From positions 270,001 through 334,000 of the forward strand of contig CALNXK010000163.1 of the NCBI GenBank assembly GCA_942486035.1: a DNA stretch of 64,000 bases, in the 5' to 3' direction. The notes under the pieces were generated by a model, which was not told where the DNA came from, did no database searches, and worked only from the letters and a program-made list of their open reading frames with translations. Shown piece after piece: positions 23,401-32,400 of this stretch; position 1 is the first letter of the stretch; the number at the start of each line of letters is the position of its first letter. This DNA is from Porites lobata (Eukaryota > Cnidaria > Anthozoa > Scleractinia > Poritidae). The position numbers and the translations under genes were made by a program.

Positions 23401-26400
23401 TAATAACAGTCCATCGCACTTTGTAATAAACTAAGCTATCGCAATTTGTAATAATTATATCGCACTTTGTAATAATTTCTTGAGAGTGATTCAACTTACT
23501 TCGTCAACATTAATATAATGCCAAAATATGCATGGTACTTCATAAACAAAGATGATGACGTCTGCTAGCATATGTTCGTAACATTTTCTTTGGTCAAACA
23601 TGCATGTCTTCCGCTATAAATTTTTCTGCCTTGATTAATCACATGACTAGCTAGAAACGCTTTTATGAAAGACATGAAACTTCCTGTGACATATCACCAA
23701 AAAGATATGAATCACGTTTAAATTCAAAAATATTTAAATAAGAAAGGCAACATTTAACAACAGAAAATTCATGAATAACCTGGCATTCGTCGTCCAAATC
23801 CATGTTTGCTTGCCACGTGACACGTGAAGTCTTCGGGGGGCGGGGGGGGATAATCCCATATATGGATGGGCTAGATAGGTAAGTACCGCCTGATAGGGTA
23901 TGGTTTTTGAGGATCTCGAGCCTTTAATAGGGTATCATTTTTTACGTTGTTGGCCTTGTGTCTTTGGTTTGATCCTTAGATAGGGTAACTCAAGTAGTAA
24001 TGGATGGTTTATTCCATCCTTTCCATTTTGTAGAAAAACAGTAATCCAGAACATGCTCGGAAGAATTGCAAGGTCTTACGAGTTGTATATACGCAGGGAA
24101 GGATAAAATTTTAGCATCCCCATGGTATTTGCTTTAGAGGACTCCTTACAGAAAACAATTGTTTTAAGATGGAATGAGTGCTCCTTTTGTTCCTATATGG
24201 TACCAAATCAAGTGAGAATAATGGACCAATTGCCCAGCCGGCTCAGTGTAAGACCCCAGGTGAGTGTTATAAAAACAGGTACATACGAAGGTATTGGCCA
24301 GCGAGTAATTGGATTTTGTGTTTAGGTTTCTGTTGTGGTTCGAAGGTTTGCCACTAGTGACGTTTTGTTTTATTTGCAGTAAACATTTTGAATCTTTCCA
24401 GGCCTCGTTTGATTAAGTTGGCCAAAATATGGAAGCCACTATTACTTCTTTAAGATTGCTCGTTAGACAAGAACGGTGTACCACGTGATGTGTCAACCTG
24501 TTATAAGATCTAACAAGGAAAACTTGAACTCTCCTGGTGTCCTTATTCGAATGATGTAGGATGGATATTACGATTAGCGGAAATTAAATGCTTTTTAATA
24601 ATGACTAGTTTGTGTCTAGTGTGTCTAGCTCTGTCTAGATCCTCTACTCTGGCAATGCTCTGTCCAGAGGCACATCCCCGTATTGGCCATATAAGGAAGT
24701 ACACCCGCCGGGTAACCATTGAATGTAAGCCACCTAGTACAATAGCAAGGTTCAAGAATACAGCATTTCGTAAGTCAGATAACTAATCAACATTAATCTG
24801 AAAAAATGATTAGGACTGTGAATAAAGTTAAATGTTTGAATGAGCGGAGATGTTACGTGCTAACAGACGTCATCTCCATCTTTGTTTATGAAGCACCATG
24901 CATATTTTGGCGTTGTATTAGTGTTGACGAAGTAAGTTTAATTACTCTCAAAAAGTTATTACAAAGTGCGATGGAATTATTACAAATTGCGACAGCTTAA
25001 TTTATTACAAAGTGCGATGGACAGTTGTTACAAATTGCGACAGCTTTTTTATTACAAAGTGCGACACGGTTTATTACAAATTGCGACAGGTATTACAAAG
25101 TGCGACGGATTTATTACAAATCGCGACAGGTATTACAAAGTGCGATGATTATTACAAATTGCGACAGTACAGGGTCCCGAGACGGACATCTGATATTTCC
25201 CGTTATAACAAACCCCTATTCAGCGGACACCTCTATTAAGCGGACGAGGACACTAAAATAAGTTGTATTTGGCTACTTTCTATTGTTAAAAACCTCTATT
25301 AAGCAAACACCGGACTGAATTGACAATAGTAGTATTCGATTACGTCCTTGAAATACGTACTGAAGTCAGTTAATGTTTTTGCATTTACAAACAAATTAAA
25401 GTTAGTAATGAAAGGTAATGAACTTGAACTCTGGATAGCTTCTTTAACAACTTGCAACCTTTTCACAGTACAGAGTAAATGTTAAATGTTGATCGTTAAC
25501 AAACATTGCACAATTTTTAAGTGGCCACTTGAGAAGGTCCCGAAGGTGCCCGCTTAATAGAGGTTTCACTGTAATGGATAAAATAATAATGTAATAGTAA
25601 TGATTATAATTACTATAATTTACATTGCAGTTAGACAAAGAAATATTTTTAAACTTTCAGTATACTGAACATCACTCATGTTCTTAAACTACTGATTTAA
25701 ATGGTAGCATTAACATGTATGACATTTAGTTTGCACAGAACTTGAGCAGGGGAAAAAATCCCAATTTCCATCAGGTACTGTACAGAACCTCTAGATCTGT
25801 TACAGTCAAACCAGGTCAAGCGCCCAGGGGGGGGGGGGTACTCCCATACATTACCTATAGGCGTATGTGACGCCCCACGGGGTCGCGATTTTGAAGCTCC
25901 TCATTTAGAATGGGGTATCCATTTCAGAGGCGTTTTCTAGAACGGGGTATAAAAAATTGGCCCATTTCTAGAACAGCAGGGTATCAATTTTAGGGGAATT
26001 TGTTTTTAGAACGGGGTGCCAATTTGGAGTCTCGGGCGGTACATACCCACCCAAAAAATACCCAAGTGCCCCCTCCGGTCAAGCGTACCCCCCAAGAATC
26101 CATTAATGAATTTATTATTCAAAAAGTTGAATCCGTTACTATTCAGATTGATCCCCGCATTCTTGCATCTGTAATGAGCCCTGAATTCACACGCGAGGCA
26201 GTTATCAAAATTCTACCAGCTCTGTTTTCCTGAATCTGATGTAAATTTCTTCTAAGAAACTTAATCCATTGAAAGATGTTCAATCTGACCAAATACAGAG
26301 AAGTTCTCGTAAAATATTCACTGCTCATTACGCATGCAGAAATGCCGCTTTGAATTGAACACCAGTTACGAGAACGACTAACGGATTTATGTTTCAAATA

Positions 26401-29400
26401 ATCAATTAATTAATAGAATCTTGGGGGGTACGCTTGACCTGCTATGACTGTAACCAACACCTCCTATAAACGTACACCTCTTACTAACATACACTAATCT
26501 GGGTTCACAGCAATTAATTTCTATGTTAAAAATCTGCATTAATCCAAACTATTGTAAGTAAAGAGTCTTTTCTTGGTAACAAACATCCACATAGATCGGT
26601 CAAATCAGACCTAAAATTCTTTGCAGAATAGTTGCCCACATGATAGATCATAGCTATAGCAAATATTCCTCTCTCTATGGCACTGGCGGATCTAGGGGAG
26701 GTGCCCGGGGGGCCTGCTCCCCCCCTTATCTTTAGACCAAACTGGTCTAAAAATCTCTGGGTCTGGATGACCCCCAACCCCCCTTATCTGAAGGTCTCGA
26801 TCCGCCACTGTATGGGGCAATTCGGTTGAACAGATGCCTTTGACAAGCAGCATCATTCCGGAGTAATTTGGTCAACACTTTGATACTGAATAAGGGACTG
26901 GTCAAAAAGTATAGGGAGGTGGGCCGGAGCATTTGGAAATGTGGTTGATAAAAAACACATGACCCACCCCCTCCCTTTGGCGCAAAAATGACTGACCCAC
27001 CCCTAAAGCAAGGTTGGAAATTGCATGACCCACCCCCTAGTTAAAACATGGATGTTCGGTTTCCTCTTGTTCTGTGCTTGACAAAATTTGTTGATACACT
27101 GCTACAACCAATATCAAAATCACAGAAATCATACCTTTCACTGAAAAGACGAATGTGAAAAAACCGAACATTTCTTATTTCAATGGACGTTTAAATATGA
27201 GTCTTGACACAAATATACAGCAAAACGAGGGTATATTGAAATTTTCTGTCACAAAGCATATGAAAATTTCAACAAAGACAACCCATTCCTACACATTACT
27301 TGCCCGAAATGCCTAGATTAATCCTCAAAGAAAATTTCTTCCACTTTAGTGGAAAGCACTACCTACAAAACCATGGAACTGCAATGGGCACAAAGACAGC
27401 AGTTTTGATTCCTTTGCCAATATTTTCATGACATACATTGAAACAACAACTCTAAGAAGAACTGTCTTTAGAACAACAGTTTGGAAATGCCACATACACG
27501 ATATCTTTTCCCTATGGGACATGAGTAAACCAGACATCGAAGCCTTCATTGAACAAGCAAGGTTACATCACCCAACTGACAGGGGCACCCAACGACAATT
27601 TTCGGAAAATATCTGTTCGGGAGACGATTTGAGATCTACAATTTTCGGAACATTTGTTGTAAAATTTCTTGCTTGCCTGCCTCTCCTAGGATTTTCGAAC
27701 ATCTAAAAAATGGTCTAATTGCTATTTTTAACGGATTTTTACCCTAAAAAGGTCACCTAGAATTTTCGGGAGCCTTTTTTCTGGCTGAAATTTTCGAAAA
27801 GGTAAGTTTTGACTCCTATAATTTTCGGATCACTAGACTTTCAGGTAGGAAATCCGAACAGATGAAAAATTTTTAGGGCATAAAAATATGCCTACATCTA
27901 CCGTTTAAATACCAAAATACGTTTAACAATGCTATGTTTAAGTGGTTTTGAACTATGTTCTCGTTGGGTGCCCCTGAACTATTGAATTCACGGCCGAAAC
28001 ATTTGACACTGAGACTGCGTTTTTAGACACGGTTGTATACAAAGGCACGAGATTCAAGGAAAAATCTATCCTTGATGCAAAGACACATTTTACACAAACG
28101 GAAAGCTTCTTGCACACACATTTCACCTCGTGTCACCCTCCAAATGTTAAAAAAATAATTTGTCAAAGGAGAAGCCTTAAGAATCCTACGAAAAAAACTC
28201 CTCAGAAACAACCTTTGAGGAAAATAATTCAAATTTTAAAAAAGAACGCGTGATGGACGGAGGCTACCCACAATCTTTCAGGGGCACCCAACGTCAATTT
28301 TCGGAAAATAACTGTTCGAAAGACGACTTGAGATCTAGAATTGTCGGAACATTTGTTGTAAAACTTCTTGTTTGTCTGCCCCTCAAAGGATTTTCGAACA
28401 TCTAAAAAAACGGTATAATTGCCTATTTTTTTAACCCTATAATTTTCGTATCACTAGACTTTCAGCTAGGAGATTCAAACAGATGGAAAATTTTTAGGGG
28501 ATAAAAATATGCCTATATCTACTGTTTAAATTGGTTTTGAAGTATATTCTCGTTGGGTGTCCTCTATCTTTGATAGAAAACCTACTATCAGAAATAAAAT
28601 TCACAAAAGGGAGTCTAAACTCCTAAAACAAAACAACAAGGAGGAAAAATAAATATTGCTATTCGTGACACAATACCAGCCCTCAGTGTCTACTATAAAG
28701 GAAACTTGAATGAAAAAATGGAATCTTACACAAAACCAACTATAACTTCAATAAATTTTTAAAGAACCACCGATCATTTCCTTACAAAAAAGAAGGAAAA
28801 CGGTTCACAGAGGGTTCCACGCCCGTATAGATGTGCGGCCTGTCAACCTTTGTATTTTCTCGCACAACAGGTTTGTGAGTATTTTAGCAATAATTCCAGT
28901 TGGCTGTGTTTTATATAACAAGTGTAGTCAACTGTCTAGTTAGTAGTTAGTAAAAAATAGGGTGACCCGCCCCCTAAGGGTAGCTGAAAATTGCACGACC
29001 CACCCCTTGCGCAAGGCTCAAACCCTCATGACCCACCCCATCTCTGCTCCGGCCCACCCCCCTCTATACTTTTTGACCAGTCCCTAAGAAAACAAATTTA
29101 CATATAGAGGGAGAAAGGAGGATCGAGAGCGCACCAAAAATCGATCCACCGGACAAAATACATGGTCAATAATGCACAAGAAAACTGAAGGGAAGTTTAA
29201 TGATGATCAAACAAGAAAAAACAATCCTACTGTTGAATAATTACTTTTCCATGTTTGTTTTTGCTTCATGAAATTAAATAGCATCTGCTCTACTTGATCG
29301 AATGACAGAGCATTTTCTCTTTTCCTAGAATGACATGCCTCTACTGTGAAAGAAGTTGAAGGAACAATTACAGCAGAAGAGGCTTCAAGGTACACTTATA

Positions 29401-32400
29401 AACTAATATTCAAGCAAGACCAAGATTAAGCAAGATCAAGATCAAGCAAGATTATTTACAGAGAGGGAAGGGCTAATGCAGATGGGAAGATACCATTTCC
29501 AAATTCTTTGGACCCTCCCATTTCAGTTTTTACAGGACATATTTTTGACGAAACAACAAGAAGCCAAGTCAAAACTCCGAGGGGTTACTTAAGTTGATTC
29601 CACCATTCATTCATTCATTGATGTACTGTTAAAGAAACGTATTTAAAAAGTTCTTGAACAAACCCATTGACCTGATAGGCAACCTTTCCCAAGAAATAGC
29701 TTGCAAATATCATGTAGATGAAGACTTCATGGTATCAATGGCTTCGAACCAAAACGCACAGTTTAAGCAACCTTAATTACAAAGCATAAAATAAGTAAGC
29801 CTAAATAAACAAATAAATCTGACAAAATTTATCTAAACATGGCTTCAGTGAGTGTCTACAGGTCCTATGCTAAGTGTGTCCTTGATACCAAGACTTTGAT
29901 CCTCCCCACCCAGGACAATGGGTGACTGTCTGTGCCTCGCACTGAGCTCTGCAATTATCAACAACAACAACAAAACTTTATTAATAAACAAATAAACTTA
30001 AAGAAGTATTGCCCACGGCTAGCAAGGCTATTCGAGGCGGCACAATGCATGCAAAATATAAAAATGGAGCCTAAGGCTATTAACATTATCATTCTCAGCA
30101 GAGGCCCGATTCAGCTCAGTGGCTAGGGCAAATTAAGAACAAGGTACTTGCCAGTCAAAGCCTCTAGTGAACACTGCTGCTTACTGGACTGGCCTGGTGC
30201 TGGGCTGTGCCCGGCGCCAGGTAAAAACCTAGTGACCAGTCATTTTAACGAAATCAGACAGAAATATTATTAAATAATATTATTATTACAGTCTCATATT
30301 TTGTGCATTCTCTTGACCTTATATGGTGAAATGACATAATAGTGAAATAATAAATAACAATATTGATCCTTCTCCTCAAGTGTGAAATATAAGTATGGCG
30401 ATTTTTACACTGTACATGTATTCAATAAGGAAAGTGATAATGTATAATTGTCACCTAGATACACACTGCCTGGTGATCTGGGGCCATTCAAAGGATGTTA
30501 TTCAGTAACATCCACTGAAAGGTCCTTTTCCCCGCGGAGTAAGAAGAGGCTTGAAACATCAAAACATCCTTTAAACGAATTGATTGGAATCAATCGAGGA
30601 ATGATCGAAAAAGTGGGACAAAATCTCTCACCAAAAATCAAACAAGTCGGATATAGACGATCGAGGTGCACGTGACGTCATACGTTTACGAAATCCGACC
30701 GAAGATAAGAGGGCCTTTCGACGGATGTTAACGAGTGCTGACCTTCTTCTCGTTGTGTGACTTCGCGTGACAAAGTGATGTGACATTACGGCTGTTGATT
30801 GTACAAAAATGTAATAACAAGAAAACTTGGGTTTTTGTCTTCTTTCGAATTTGTTTTTGTTTGAGTATGTGTAAAATTATATTTTTTAGTTGCTTTGTGG
30901 TAATTTCTAATGTTTTTACTAGATTTATTAATAATAGTGTGAGCCTACGCATCGAACCGCTGACTGTACAAAATTGTTCACCATGATACGGACTAAAATC
31001 TTTAAAGAAAATGCTCATTTCGGAGCTCTAAATCTCTTTTCCTCAGAAAAAAGGTTTAAATAAAGTTATAAGACGCCTGTTAACCTTTAGGACTTGGATG
31101 TTGACTTTGGCCTTCAACGTTTTAAATTGTGTTTATTTGTGAACGAAGGCGATTAAGAAACTAACTCGTATTAAAACTTATCGAAGAGGATTCTAGTCAG
31201 TGTTTGAAAATTTTATCGTAGTACACAATTAAGAAGACGAAAATCGGCCGGCAGAGATTCGAGATGTTTTGCCTAAGAGAAAGTGAGTAATTCCTTCGAC
31301 AAATATGATAACAAACATACCTGCACCCGATAATCTTGACAAGCCTCTTTGCCATTTGCAGTGTTTTTTCAAAGACCAACGAAAGAAAGATAGAAGCGAG
31401 TTCGAGCCAGACACAATGTCCAGTTTTTAAAAGACTCCAGCGTCACATTAACGACTGAATTCTTGCAGTGCTCTTAGTTTTGACCGAATAAACTTTAAAA
31501 TATGTATGTAAACCCTAAGAACTGGGATGTTGACTTTGCTTTTCCTAACCTGTAGCTTTGTTTTAATGAGAACGAAGCTGATGTAGAAACTGAATCGCAA
31601 CCTTACCGAGGAAGAGAATTCTAGTCAGTGTTTGAAAATTTTAACGCAGATCACAATTTAAGACGAGAATGAACTGGCAGAAAGACAGGTTTTCACGAAA
31701 ACAATTAACGAGCGAATCCCTCGACAATGACAACAAACTTACCTTGAAAAGCTTCTTTGCCTTTTGCAGTGTTTTTTTTTTACAAGGACAAACGGAGGAA
31801 AGATGGAAAAGACTTCTAGACAGACACAGTGTCCGGTTTCCAAAATACTCCAGCGTTACATTAAAGAGTTAAAACTTACAGTGCTCTTAGTATTGAGCGA
31901 ATAAACTTTTTCACTGACATGGCGAATTTGTTTTTACTTTCTCGGAAAGCCTTTGTTATGTGCTCTTGTTTTCGTGCGTCACTAAAAACTTTCTTTTTTG
32001 ATCCTACACTTGTTTCCGGTCCCCCAAACAGGAAGAAGCCATTTAATTAACATACTATTAGCCTCGTTTTTTCGGTCCGTACTGTAAATTACGGATCCTC
32101 GTTCCGTAATTTACAGTACGGACCGAAAACTCGGCTAATAAGAAGTGCATATAGCCTGCGTAGCAGGCCCAAGAAAGAACGGGCGCGCGAGAGGGAGACA
32201 CGCGAGGGGAGAGGGAAGGCCTGCCCGGAAGGCCCACGAAAATCGTTTCAACTCGCATTCTGTGAGTACGGATATTTCCAATTATTCCAGAGGCTCCCGA
32301 GGGAAAAATTAACCGCGCTGGGCGAGAAAACTGTCAATCAATAGTACATGGACAACGTAATGAAGGTCTTATATCGAAGTTCAGGTCTCTGAAGTCACTT

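Larger units (their letters stand above)
27190..28880 (+). pseudogene. Penelope-like reverse transcriptase, degenerate and interrupted
   Basis: The frames carry KAYENFNKDNPF, then a KHYLQNHGTAMGT block (27350-27395), HIHDIFSLWD, and HHPT at the first break. Later come FLDT-like residues, TESFLHTHFTSCHPPNVKK (28095-28150) and KGEALRILRKN. The HGTAMGT block, the IDDIF-like IHDIF and the CHPPNVKKG region are typical of Penelope-like reverse transcriptases. Two MITEs (27578-27976 and 28279-28565) cut it; removing each joins the coding frame at HPT/IEF and YPQS/LIEN. Several stops and shifts show it is dead. Confidence 0.75.
26892..29086. mobile_element. TIR-bounded segment (GACTGGTCAAAAAGTATA)
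   Basis: GGGACTGGTCAAAAAGTATA at 26894 is inverted at 29064-29084, and TGACCCACCCC repeats follow inward on both sides. Between the ends lies a Penelope-like pseudogene. Penelope-like elements do not normally carry such ends, so either a MITE pair or fold-back flanks the retroelement, or the retroelement inserted into a TIR element. Confidence 0.65.

Noticed and set aside
23284..23490. CRISPR-like array (short direct repeats with short spacers)
   Set aside because: Spacers are only 2-9 bp, the array is mirrored at the other end of a transposon, and the context is a eukaryotic genome.
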